Shown here: piece by piece, positions 21,383 to 31,972 of the stretch | How positions within the stretch are numbered: the stretch's first letter is position 1 | Layout: each line of letters opens with the position of its first letter | Origin: Taudactylus pleione | Taxonomy: Eukaryota; Chordata; Amphibia; Anura; Myobatrachidae | DNA length: 64,000 bases | Reading direction: 5' to 3' | Assembly (NCBI GenBank): GCA_031769625.1 | Contig: JAUIMM010000547.1 | Location: forward strand, 992,001-1,056,000 | Position numbers and translations under genes: made by a program | Notes under the pieces: generated by a model | The model's input: only the letters and a program-made list of their open reading frames with translations | What the model was told of the DNA's origin: nothing | Databases searched by the model: none

Positions 21383-21720
21383 CAGAGTAAAGGTACCTAC
21401 ACACTTGGCGATGTGCTCATGATCCGATATCGTGTCCGATTTCCCCAGGAACTCTCCCCAGCAGCTCCCCGGCAGTCGTGGGCACGATTTGGTGTTAAAA
21501 ACTGTCCAATGTGACAAACGATCTATCGTGCCTCCTAACTATTCCAGTCCATCGTGACTGAGAATGGCACGGCAGATCTGAAGATGCGATGCACGACCTG
21601 CAGGGACGTGCATCGTGATTGTGAGTGGACACTCACAATTTGGGCATATTTTACACGATGGGAGTTGCATCCTCATCGATAGCAAATTACTGTACAAATG
21701 CTCTGCAAATTCTACCTTTG
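21383..21720. mobile_element. Possible foldback MITE fragment
   Basis: TAAAGGTACCTACACACTTG resembles the ends of the AGCTGGGTACACAC and GGTGCGTACAC families, and scattered CACGAT/ATCGTG inverted motifs follow. No right terminus was identified. Confidence 0.3.
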
Positions 21721-21902
21721 ACATCAATAATGATGAACAATCATAATTAAGATAAAGGGAAACTAAACTCCAAAGAAATTAAGTAAAAAAAAAAAAATTG
21801 ATTTGAGGCATCTATCTTTGCAGATATGTCAATGATTTTGCATATTCTTTATGGACTTCATCAGTTCTATATGTTTTTCATTTGTTGCTGACTGAAGTGT
21901 TA

Positions 21903-22189
21903 TGGTGCGTACACATTGTACGATTATAATGCACGATATGAACGATAACGATATTGATCATATCGTTCATTTTGTGCATTTTTCGGTGCCTCCAACCCAC
22001 CAACGACCTGCTATGCGCGGGCACATATGGACGATAAAGATATCGTCCATCGACCGTGCATGCAGGCCATCACGGGTCCCTAGCCATCGTTGGTGGTGTG
22101 CTGGATGATCGATAGCGATCATCCAGCACACTCGGGAGACCGTTCAACGATATCGTTATCGTTGACGATCGTCCAGTGTGTACGCACCA
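21903..22189. mobile_element. Foldback MITE (TGGTGCGTACAC family)
   Basis: TGGTGCGTACACATTGTACG is paired with CCAGTGTGTACGCACCA. The flanks are TTA (21900-21902) and GTA (22190-22192), an imperfect TWA-type duplication. The interior is rich in ACGATAACGATAT and its complement, forming extended stems. Confidence 0.7.
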
Positions 22190-22323
22190 GTACTTTTCTT
22201 CACTTTCCAATGTGAATGAATGTGTCAGACCCTATTGCAATGCAGAATTAACACTCAGTGATATTTACATTATTATTATTAATTGAAATAAAGTTAAGCC
22301 CTCTACCTGGACTTACTAGTTTT

Positions 22324-22511
22324 AACTAGAGATGAGCGGGTTCGGATTTACTCGGTTTTACTTGGATTTACTCGGATCTCAAAACGGCATTTTATTGGCT
22401 ATCAGCTATCACGTGTTTTGGATAGCTAATAAAATAAGTACGAACTAATCCGAACTTGCGGTAAAATGGCGATAAGAACAGAGTATATCCGAACCCGCAC
22501 ATCTCTAGTTT
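22324..22511. mobile_element. Palindromic MITE (GAGATGAGCGGGTTCGG family)
   Basis: ACTAGAGATGAGCGGGTTCG on the left matches the complement of CCGAACCCGCACATCTCTAG on the right, and TTTTAA flanks both sides. The centre carries TTGGCTATC...CACGTG...GATAGCTAATAA, shared with 13545-13690. Non-coding. Confidence 0.7.
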
Positions 22512-22596
22512 TAACCAGTTAAGTGACTTTGTGTGAGACTACTGAACTGTTACTTATTTGTATATGTTTAATGTTACTTTGTCTTTATTTTATTTT

Positions 22597-23877
22597 TTAG
22601 CCACAACCTCCTTGCTAGTCGTATTTAGTGCACACGACTTTCTTGCTTGTCGTATTTATTGCAGACAACTTCCTTGCTAGTACTATTTAGTGCGCATGAC
22701 TTCCTTGCTAATACTATTTAGTGCACACTACTTCCTTTCTAGTACTATTTAGTGCACACGACTTCCTTGCTAGTACTATTTAGTATGCACGACTTCCTTG
22801 CTATACTACTTAGTGCACACGACTTCCTTGCTAGTACTATATAGTGCACACGACTTCCTTGCTAATAATATTTAGTGCACACTACTTCCTTGCTAGTACT
22901 ATTTAGTATGCACGACTTCCTTGCTATACTACTTAGTGCACACGACTTCCTTGCTAGTACTATATAGTGCACACGACTTCCTTGCTAATAATATTTAGTG
23001 CACAAGACTTCCTTTCTAGTACTAATTAGTGCACACTACTTCCTTGCTAGTACTATATAGTGCACACAACTTCCTTGCTAATACTATTTAGTGCACAAGA
23101 CTTCCTTGCTAATACTATTTAGTGCACACGACTTCCTTGCTAGTACTATTTAGTGCACACGACTTCCTTGCTAGTACTATTTAGTATGCACGACTTCCTT
23201 GCTATACTACTTAGTGCACACGATTTCCTTGCTAGTACTATTTAGTGCACACGACTTCCTTGCTAATAATATTTAGTGCACGCGACTTCCTTTCTAGTAC
23301 TAATTAGTGCACACAACTTCCTTGCTAGTCCTATTTAGTGCACACAACTTCCTTGCTAGTACTATTTAGTGGACACGACTTCCTTGCTAATACTATTTAG
23401 TGCACACGACTTCCTTGTTAGTACTATTTAGTGCACACGACTTCCTTGTTAGTACTATTTAGTGCACACGACTTCCTTGCTAGTACTATTTAGTGCAGAC
23501 AACTTCCTTGCTAGTACTATTTAGTGTGCACATGACTTCCTTGCTAGTACTATTTAGTGCACACGACTTCCTTGCTAGTACTATTTAGTGCACACGACTT
23601 CCTTGCTAGTACTATTTAGTGCACACGACTTCCTTGCTAATACTATTTAGTGTGCACATGACTTCCTTGCTAGTACTATTTAGTGCACACGACTTCCTTG
23701 CTAGTACTATTTAGTGCACACAACTTCCTTGATAGTACTATTTAGTGGGCACATGACTTCCTTGCTAGTATTATTTAGTGCACACGACTTCCTTGCTAGA
23801 CACTATTTAGTGCACACGACTTCTATGCTAGTACTATTTAGTGCACATGACTTCCTTGCTAGTACTATTTAGTGCAA
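22597..23877. repeat. 31-bp minisatellite, about 41 units, with higher-order variants
   Basis: The unit contains CACGACTTCCTTGCTAGTAC followed by TATTTAGTGCA, and successive units lie exactly 31 bp apart in the regular part (for example 23593 and 23624). Variant units recur in order: GCTATACTACTTAGTG at about 22800, 22922 and 23200, with the first two about 121 bp apart, shows a block of about four units was duplicated. Frequent TAG and TAA triplets rule out long coding frames. No enclosing mobile element was recognised. Confidence 0.95.
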
Positions 23878-24218
23878 TTAAGAACACCCTGATAGATTCT
23901 CCGCTTCATAACACACTCCCTGTGTTTCTGTTTAACCATTATATGGAGGGAATATGAAATCTCCTCAGGTGTTTGGCTGCAGTATAGACCTGGATAACTG
24001 ATTCAATACCCACAGTGCCACCATTTTTTGAGCACCGCACAATTTGTTGTTCATACTACTGAAATTATGTCTCAGATCCTGCCCTGAGCTTATAGTGAGC
24101 CTACACTTTAGTCATTTGATCTAACTTACCAATTACCTCTTAGTTTCCTCTTCTCCTTTCACTCCTCATTGGTACAGTTCCTCACAACAAAATATATTCT
24201 CTGATAGCACTGCACAGT

Positions 24219-24566
24219 GCAGTATGTACACAATATGGCTGCCATGCCTGGAGAACCACCCTTGCAGACAGTATGTATACAATATGGCTGCCATGCCTGG
24301 AGAACCACCCTTGCAGACAGTATGTATACAATATGGCTGCCATGACTGGAGAACCACCCTTGCAGAGAGTATGTATACAATATGGCTGCCATGCCTGGAG
24401 AACCACCCTTGCAGACAGTATGTATACAATATGGCTGACATGCCTGGAGAACCACCCTTGCAGACAGTATGTATACAATATGGCTGCCATGACTGGAGAA
24501 CCACCCTTGCAGAGAGTATGTATACAATATGGCTGCCATGCCTGGAAAACCACCCTTGCAGGATTC
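24219..24566. repeat. 49-bp minisatellite, 7 units
   Basis: Seven copies of a 49-bp unit (landmarks CAGTATGTATACAATATGGC, then TGGAGAACCACCCTTGCAG) are 95% or more alike, differing at a few positions such as CATGCCTGG/CATGACTGG. Because 49 is one more than a multiple of three, each frame cycles through the unit in three phases. Several frames stay open over 112-192 codons by chance, on both strands. No start context, domain or signal supports a protein. Confidence 0.95.
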
Positions 24567-24569
24567 CTT

Positions 24570-26316
24570 GGGGTGAATGTTCTGAACTGTGGATGCTCCA
24601 GACTGGGAATCTTCTACTTGTGTATGGGTGGGGGGGGGAATGATATAATTCTGACTGGAGTTTGACAATAAATCGTGAACATGTGAAATTAAATAAGGTT
24701 GCCGTGTGCCCCGTACAGAATTGTCAGGCACATACATATGCAGACATGCCTTTAAAAAATAATTTGTGAGAAAATAATGACACCATTGCCTGGCACTTAC
24801 ATTGTGAATAGATCAGAAAAAGAATCCCTGTATTTTTTATGAACATCTATCTTTATGCACTGTATGAGCCTAGAAGAATTTACAATGTAATATATTGGTG
24901 TATGAAATATGGGGAGATTAGCCTACTTCTCTCGTACCCATTTTGCTGCAAGATATGTTGGCACAGTGGAAGGAAGTCATAATTCTCTAATTAGCACATT
25001 CACCTCACATAGAGATTATTATAATGATTCCAGTTCCTCAAGCTTAACAAATACGTATGCTTGTCAGCCGGGTTGTGTGAATCAAGGTGGCTTAGTAGCT
25101 CATCTAGTCACATCGTAATCCTGTGGATGTTTGAGGTTTCGTTACTACTCTCCTGTGGATTCAGTAAGGGTTCAGATGTTCTTTAAGTAAACCCCACTTT
25201 TATGCAGTGATGTTCTGGAATATCTTTGCTCCACACGTGCCCGTTTGAAAGCTAAGTAGCTGCATGTAGCATGTAATATATAGTTATGGTAGGTTCACAG
25301 TTTATAAGCCCTGCTGTTTGAGTAGGTCAGGATGCTTGAGTAGGACAGATTGTTTTACCTGATCTGTAAGAAAGGTCATTTCAACAATATGTCATTTCCT
25401 CTTGCATAGATATCAAGCTCTAACTACAGACGGCAGGCACTGCTTCCCAGATGTTCCTGTTATAAAAAATAGATAGCACTGCACCCTCAAACATCACAAC
25501 TTATATCTTCACAGCTTGGAAATTAATTCTGGGGTGGTCCTGCTATCTCTCCCTCGAGCGCTGTTTTAATACTCTTACACCTTCATTTTTCACTCTGTCT
25601 AGCAGGCAGCTCGCTGTTTTCTCCAGCCTTTGTCAGTCTTTGTAAGTTGTACAGCGATTGGCTCATCTGTGCCTGCGATACAGCACTGCTCACTTAGCAA
25701 CAGGGAGATAGAGAGGCAGAGCAATGCCACCTGCCTTAGCTGACACCCGAGAACAGCTTTGTAGCACCGTGGACAACCAAAGGCGTCACATTCTCTTTAA
25801 CTCTGTCTTGACTGATTCCTAAACAAGATGGATCTCACTTCAGAGCTAGCTGGTTATATGTGGAATATAAATTATATCGTTTGTTTGTGTATTTCCTGTG
25901 AAATGAACTGAAGGTTGTGTTGACATTGCTTTTCTTATACCACAAAGTGGTTATAATTGGGACTATGGTATTATGAAAAAATATTTGTGGTATGTTAGCC
26001 CCTCTGAGGGAGGGTTACATAATAAGCTTATAGTATTAATTAGTTATAGTTTCATATTGTCAGAATAAGGTATGATTGCTGATAATAGTTACCTAATTCT
26101 AATTTGCAGTCTGCTAGGGTAACCTGGGGACCATGACCTATGGGCATCGTGCTGCAAAGCCCAGCACTTCCCTGGGGGGGGGGGGGGCATGGCACAAAGT
26201 ACCCATTAGACCTCATGTCCCAGGTGGCACAGTGGAAACTAAGCTAGGAGCATATAGTGTACAAACCTGGCAGATTATTGTAATGTGCTTTGTCACATTA
26301 TAAGCATGATGTCATC
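24570..26316. other. Gene-free stretch
   Basis: No coding region or element ends were recognised over about 1.7 kb. A G14 mononucleotide run occurs at about 26174-26187. Otherwise the sequence looks single-copy. Confidence 0.4.
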
Positions 26317-26323
26317 ATGCAGG

Positions 26324-26661
26324 GCAGCACAGACGGTGTAATGGTTAGCATTATTGCCTTACAGCGCTAAGGTTGTGGGTTCGATTCCAGCTACAGCCCT
26401 AACTGTGTGGAGTTTGTATATTCTCCCTGTGCTTGCGTGGGTTTCCTCTGGGTACTTCGGTTTCCTCCCACACTCCAAAAATATACTGGTAGGTTAATTG
26501 GCTCCCAATAAAATTAACCCTAGAGTGTATGTGTGTGTGCATGTGATAGGAAATATAGATTGTAAGCTCCACTGGGGCAGGGACTGATGTGAATTCCAAA
26601 TATTTTCTGTAAAGCGCTGCAGAATATGTGTGCGCTATATAAATAACTGGTAATAATAATA
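26324..26661 (+). mobile_element. tRNA-derived SINE with V-SINE-like core and L2-like tail
   Basis: The 5' part is tRNA-like: GGTGTAATGGTTAGC resembles an A box region, and GGTTCGATTCC at 26378-26388 matches the RNA polymerase III B box exactly. Next comes the core GTGTGGAGTTTGTATATTCT... GTGGGTTTCCTC...GGTTTCCTCCCACACTCC, which I recognise as the conserved central domain of V-type vertebrate SINEs. The 3' part (TTGTAAGCTCCACTGGGGCA; GCGCTGCAGAATATG; TATATAAATAACTGG; AATAAT repeats) resembles the local L2 3' ends. A direct repeat ATGCAGGG (26317-26324 and 26662-26669) marks target-primed insertion. It is likely transcribed by polymerase III and moved by the LINE enzyme. Confidence 0.85.
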
Positions 26662-26988
26662 ATGCAGGGACCACAATTATGTATTTAAGTCCTGCCCCTT
26701 CCAGGCAAGACATTGCATCAGTTTTTTACAAGCCAGGAAATATCTCCCCCATCTTAACACAAACACAGGTTTAGGAGAACCTTCATTTGAAAGTTGGGCA
26801 ACTACTCAACTAATCTCTCTCCAAGGATTGATACAACTCCCATGTATGATCACCAGACACAACAATCATTATGGACTAAATGAGTGCTGGAATATTTCCC
26901 TCATCATTAACCTCAGGGGCACACTTATTTAAAAAAAAAAGCAGTGTCCCCTCATTCAAAATAAGTAGCTCCATAGTGGTTATTGTCG

Positions 26989-27135
26989 GGGCAGCACGTT
27001 TGACATAGCGGTTAGCATTACTGCCTTAAAGCCCTGAGGTCATGTGTCAATTACTGACCAAGGCACTATCAGTGTGGAGTTTCTATATTATTCCTGTGTT
27101 TGTGTTAGTTTTCTCCAGGTGCTTCGGTTTTCTCA
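26989..27135 (+). mobile_element. 3'-truncated or decayed copy of the same SINE
   Basis: GGGCAGCACG...GCGGTTAGCATTACTGCC and GTGTGGAGTTTCTATATTAT...GTTAGTTTTCTCCAGGTGCT follow the order of the SINE at 26324. The B box is mutated (TGTCAATTACT), and homology stops at an A-rich run near 27135, without the L2-like tail. Confidence 0.7.
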
Positions 27136-27675
27136 GCAAAAAAAAAATAGGATACCATATTATTCCTACACATTTTATGGTTTTTCATACACGTAAAAAA
27201 AAAAAAAAAAGATTATTACGTGCAGATTTTATTATAAAAACGTGTGTAGAATCCAAGGGGGATACAAAGTAATTCTTGGTGGTTGTTTGGTTTGCTTTTA
27301 TTTAACTTTCTAGAAATTTTGCATAGATTGGTTTTACCATATGTGGAGGAATAAGCAAACTAATCCTGTTTTCAGGAAAATTTAAGTCTTCTTATAAAAC
27401 AAAAAGAAAGCCATGGTATATTTTGTCTAGGTACTGCATAAATGACTGATGTTGATTTTGCAATGTGACCATCCATCGAGAAAGTGTTGATTATAATGTA
27501 TTATACTGTTTAGATATATTGTGCAGTTTTGTTTTGTTTTTGTTTCAATCTGTTGTTATTGAAGAATTATCAAGGGAGTATGAAAGACATTATAAAATCC
27601 ACATAACGAGCTTATACAATAGGTTTAGAACAGTAAGTAATATAATGGCTCATAGAGAGGATTGTAGCGTCAGAC
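27136..27675. other. Gene-free stretch
   Basis: AT-rich sequence including an A16-type run near 27195. The 95-codon frame at 27465-27752 runs into the next MITE and shows no recognisable domain. Confidence 0.4.
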
Positions 27676-27678
27676 TAA

Positions 27679-28003
27679 TGGTGCCCATACACCGTATGAT
27701 TTTTTTACCCGATATGGACAGTTTCGACAGGTTGTACAGACCAATCGTATGAAAATAGGTGTTTTTTTGTGTGTTCTGCGACCCCCGATGCGCGTCCCCG
27801 CTGTCCTCTAGTTGGATCGCAGATCAGATGGTTTTGCAGAGAGACCTACGATCTTTTGAGTACAATGTGATATACTTCTATGCATCTTATCCTATGATCG
27901 TAACGATCAATCGTACACCATTTTACCACATCTTATGAAGAATTTCAAGGGCAATCGTACAACACATCTTACCAACTTTGAATTGCACCGTGTATGGGGA
28001 CCT
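27679..28003. mobile_element. Foldback MITE with TAA target duplication
   Basis: The ends TGGTGCCCATACACCGTATG and CACCGTGTATGGGGACCT are inverted repeats. TAA flanks both sides (27676-27678 and 28004-28006). The ends resemble those of 15859-16051 (GGTCCCCATAC) and 21903-22189, suggesting one broad Harbinger-type superfamily. Confidence 0.75.
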
Positions 28004-28029
28004 TAAGTAAGAGAAAATAATAACAGAAG

Positions 28030-28628
28030 ACCAGTATAAAAAAAAAACATAAGGTATAATGGTGAGGTAGGAAAGATAAGAAAGGGAAAAAAGAAGGTGG
28101 GAGGTGTCACAGTATAAGACCCTTAATTAGACTAGATAGGTATATTGAAAAATGACAAAGCTAAACTCACCCTAGCCCGGGACAAGTGGTCGCGGACTGA
28201 TAGAGGCTTTTGGGCCCGTTGTGATGGCAGAAATGTACATTTTATAGGCTTCTGAAGCTTTATAGTCCAGTCAACAGAACCATGTCCCGCTACAATCTTA
28301 AAATGTATAAACTGAGAAAAGCTAAATATCTTCCATGGACATAAAATAGTCTAGTCTCTTGAAACAATCTTTACATGTGGGGGGTTTGGGAGAGTTCCAG
28401 TATATGGAGGTGACAGAGAAGGAATTTGTTTGTATGTTAATGTGGAGGAGTGGGCCTGTAACCAAAAAGCCAGGTATGTGGGTGCATACAGCACCTAGAA
28501 TTTGTTTAGAAACTCTGATGACATCTAGCCAAAAAGGTGAAATCAGAGTGCAATGCCACCATATGTGGAATAGTGTACCAAAGGAGCTGGAAGTATTCCA
28601 GCATGTACCAAGATTGGACAAGAACATA
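28030..28628 (-). pseudogene. L1-like LINE relic, extreme C-terminus of ORF2
   Basis: The minus-strand frame 28322-28627 reads GTLFHIWWHCTLISPFW followed by LDVIRVSKQILG and IPGFLVTG. This matches the cysteine/histidine-type C-terminal segment of L1-clade ORF2 proteins, where 'HIWW.C' and 'FW..V' are conserved. The upstream protein continues beyond the MITE at 28629-29227. The remaining bases down to about 28030 are probably the 3' untranslated part. It is a 5'-truncated, decayed copy. Confidence 0.7.
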
Positions 28629-29227
28629 GGCCCTCATTCAGAGCCACTCGCTAGCGGCAGTACGCTCGTTCCGAGCGATGTTCGCACATCTGCGCATGCG
28701 TACGGATCGTTATACGCATGCGCGAACCAGTCAGTGCGGCCGAAATTCATGTGCTCGCAATATAGCGAATGCCTGCTATTTTGAGTGACAGAAGGAGGCG
28801 TATGTGGGTGGTAACAGGGGAAGGTGCTTGAAAATGGGGAGTGGAGATCCGAACGCAGGCGCGCTTAAAGGTCAAAACGGGCGTTTTATGGGTGTGCATA
28901 ATTAATACAGCAGCGTCATTGACCACGTCACTCGGTTATTTTATAGCCAGAACTGCTCGCAAGATTGTGGTAGCAAAAACCAACCACAAGAATAGCGAGC
29001 AGTTCATACGCTGGTCGATGTACTCGATTAATCTAATAAATAGCGGACATGACGTATGGTGCGAGCGGCCAGGGGGCTTTTTTAACAAATAAACGAGCGT
29101 ATGTTTTGCTCGCTCGTTCAGACTTAGAGGTGTGAACAGACTGCAATTTGCGAACGGATCATTTGAATAGCCACCCCTTGTTTTTGAACGAACGACCGCA
29201 AATAGCGAACGGCTCTGAATCAGGCCC
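28629..29227. mobile_element. 599-bp PIF/Harbinger-like MITE, copy 2 (inverted)
   Basis: The same element as 7085-7683 in the opposite orientation and of exactly the same length, starting GGCCCTCATTCAGAGCC and ending GGCTCTGAATCAGGCCC. ATA flanks both sides (28626-28628 and 29228-29230). It splits the L1 relic. Aligning the two copies gives many small substitutions, so neither is a fresh duplicate. Confidence 0.85.
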
Positions 29228-29797
29228 ATAGTTTGTAGCCATACTACATAGTATGTATACCATCGCATTAAGATATTGTATTGTGTCTCCTTAACTATGA
29301 CACAGATGAGGCTGGAATGGGCTTTAAAAAAGTTTTTTTTTGACAGTCAGCGTCCATCAGAAACAGACCCAGGTCCCTTTCCCACACATTAACAAACCGT
29401 GGGAGGGTTTTAGAGAGGTTGTCCATTAATAGCTTATAAATGATGGTATTGTGTAGGAGTGTATTGTGTAGGAGGGTGTAGGGGAGGATACACAAAGTTT
29501 CTAAAAGTTTCAGCCTGTAAGACATGTAGATACCTCCAAAAATTTACAATTATATAGATGTACATGACATAGATAATATTGTGTAATTTCATTGTGGTTG
29601 GATACTATAACTATTTGTTGATGGATAGCAGACAGGGTTTGTTCTATGCAAAATAAGTTGTTTCTGTGACTGACAATTAGATGGGAATTATATAGATTAT
29701 TACGTTCATACTTCATTCATTTATTTATTAAAAAGCAATACCAAAAAATGAGTAATAAAATGGTCCACCTCGATCCTAGATAAAATAACATACATCT
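29228..29797 (-). pseudogene. L1-like LINE relic, upstream part of the split ORF2
   Basis: The minus-strand frame contains TIIYKLLMDNLSKTLPRFVN and WERDLGLFL (about 29350-29455), matching the L1 ORF2 segment 'IY.LL......P.....WE.DLG' that precedes the C-terminal HIWW region. Further up, YLHVLQAETFRNF-like sequence (about 29490-29535) follows the 'YLQ..HFL' pattern. It is collinear with 28030-28628, so the two halves were one insertion before the MITE arrived. The Tc1/mariner element at 29799 cuts its other side. Confidence 0.65.
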
Positions 29798-29798
29798 A

Positions 29799-30964
29799 CC
29801 CATCAGCCATAAAATGAAAACCTCCTATTGTGTAGGTCCCCCTTGTGCCACCAAAACAGCACTGATCTGTCATGGCCTGGACTCCACAAAACATCTGAAA
29901 GTGTCTTGTGGCATCTGGCACGTTATCAGCAGATCCTTTAAGTCCTGTAAGTTGCAAGATGGGGCCTCCATGTCTCAGGACTTTTTTTTTCCAGCACATC
30001 TCACAGATGCTCGATCGGATTGATATCTGGGGAGTTTGGAGGCCAAGTCAACACCTTGAACTCTTTGTCATGTTCCTAAATCCATTTCTGAACAATTGTT
30101 GCAGTGTGGCAGGGCGCATTATCATGCTGAAAGAGCCACTGTCATCAGGGAACACCGCTGCCTCGAAGGGGTGGACTTGGTCTGCAACAATGTTTAGGTA
30201 AGTGGTATGTGTCAAAGTAATATCCACATGAATACCAGGCCCCAAGGCTTCCCAGTAGAACATTGGCCACCTTCCTCCATCAGCTTGCCGCCTTCTCATC
30301 GTGCTTCCTGATGCCATCTCTTCACCAGTTAAACAAAGCACAAGAACCTGGCTGTCCACATGCTTGTCATCAGACCAGGCCACCTTCTTCGATTGCTTAA
30401 TGGTTCAGTTTTGGTGCTCACATGCCCATTGTAGGTGCTTTCGGTGGTCGACAGTGGTCAGCATGGGCACTTTGACCGGTCTGCGGCTATGCAGCCCCAT
30501 ACGGAGCAAGCTGCAATGCACTGTGTGTCCTGACACCTTTCTATCATAGCCAGCATTAACTTTTCCAGCAATTTTTGCTAAGTAGCTCTTCGGAGGGCTA
30601 GCATGCTCTCCCCACATGCATCAGTGAGCCTTGGGCACCCATGACCCTGTCGCCAGTTTACCTGTTGTCCTTCTTTGGACCACTTTTGGTAGGCAATAAC
30701 CACTGCATACCGGGAACATCCCACAATACCTGCCGTTTTGGAGATGCAATGACCCAGTCGTCTAGCCATTACAATTTGGCCCTTGTCAAAGTCACTTATG
30801 TCCTTATGTTTGCCCATTTTTTCCTGCTTCTAAAACATCAGCTTCAAGGACTGACTGTTTACTGGCTGCCTAATATATCCCACCCATTGACAGGTGCCAT
30901 TGTAACAAGATAATGAATGGTATTCACTTTACCGGTCAGTGGTTTTAATGTTATGGCTGACGGG
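29799..30964 (-). mobile_element. Tc1/mariner transposon with DD36E-type transposase
   Basis: Ends CCCATCAGCCATAAAATGAA and CAGTGGTTTTAATGTTATGG...CTGACGGG are inverted repeats, flanked by duplicated TA (29797-29798 and 30965-30966). Length is 1166 bp, somewhat short of a typical complete element. It carries a decayed transposase on the minus strand. It inserted into the L1 relic, so it is younger than that. Confidence 0.9.
29825..30817 (-). pseudogene. Decayed Tc1/mariner transposase, DD36E spacing
   Basis: The start is [20 protein letters not shown] at 30817, with an [16 protein letters not shown] helix-turn-helix at residues 25-41. Fragments in three frames then follow in order: GHTVHCSLLRMGLHSRR; WACEHQN; MAWSDDKHVDSQ containing the first catalytic Asp; MFYWEALGPGIHVD; HDNAPCHT holding the second Asp (about 30105-30125); and SPDINPIEHL with the Glu (about 30005-30030). 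Counting in the right frame gives 36 residues between the second Asp and the Glu, one position being a stop. That differs from the DD34E of classical Tc1 and agrees with the DD36E group that I recall as Incomer. Several frameshifts and stops make it inactive. The family ending GGPTQ is followed by a stop at 29825-29827. Confidence 0.85.
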
Positions 30965-30966
30965 TA

Positions 30967-31970
30967 TTTTTCATAACATACATAGTAAAGGTAGATTATT
31001 AAACTTTTGAACAATCATTGTTTTTATGTTTTGTTTTAGATTTCTTATTTTAATAATCGCTTCTCATTTATTTTAACAGACAAACATATAGTTAAGTTTA
31101 AGGAGCTCAGGTGGGGTGACTTTTTGTCACCTTTATTTTGAAATTAATAAAACTCCCCAGTAACCAACACATTCACAGTGTTCTTTAGTAGTTGTGAATG
31201 ACCAGGTACCTTTTTATTTTACTAATCCAACCTACTCCGAGTCAACTACACAAAACTCTATTCCATAGATAGCAAGCTAGTTGTATGTGCAGATGACAAA
31301 TATACTTAAATTTAACACATGCAGATGATTCCACTCAAATCCCAAGGTACATTTGTCCATATAAGTTATAATTAGGAGTATTGTGGCATGGAATGTGTTA
31401 AGTTCTGCTATGATGCTGAAAAAAATATTCAGCAGTCTATTTTTTACAGCAAGTTCTTACAAGCTCAACAACTCTATTTTGCCCCTTCTTTTATTTTAAT
31501 ACTTTAATTGCCCATGAGCTTCATGATAGCTTTCAAAACATTTTAATTGATGCTATCCAGTTAATCATAGACCCACGTTTGAAAAACAGTGTTTATGAGC
31601 AGCCATGCCGCCGAGGTTGATATGTTCTAACAATGGCTGGTCAAGGGCTAGAGAATAGAATGTATGTGTGTACTGTAGATCAATAATGCTTCTTATAGTC
31701 ACAGTCTCTCTCAGATGGTAGCAGTGAGCAGAGAAAGTTCTCTCTAATTTATTTTTATAAACCATAATAAAATCATTGCCGGAAATAACTCCTTACAGCA
31801 TGTTTGTTTCTACTGAAATCTGCTGATCCAAACTGTTCTGGATTTTATTTATGTAAAGGTCACTCACACCTACCTTTAAAGTGACTGTCAATTACATGTT
31901 ATCTACATAGTAAACTGATATCTGATCACACATACAAATAAACATTATCTGTATGTAACAGCCATATATG
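30967..31970. other. Gene-free stretch
   Basis: About 1 kb between two Tc1/mariner elements without recognised features. The frame at 31565-31765 (66 codons) has no family signature. Confidence 0.4.
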
Positions 31971-31972
31971 TA

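Noticed and set aside
22597..23877. CRISPR array
   Set aside because: Regular 31-bp repeats, but with no unique spacers; units are contiguous, and the context is a vertebrate genome.
24159..24737. Open frames of 112-192 codons as a gene
   Set aside because: They are produced by the 49-bp minisatellite in several frames on both strands.
26324..26400. Genuine tRNA gene
   Set aside because: The A and B box-like sequences belong to a SINE head with a V-type core and LINE tail; the acceptor stem and anticodon arm do not form a proper cloverleaf.
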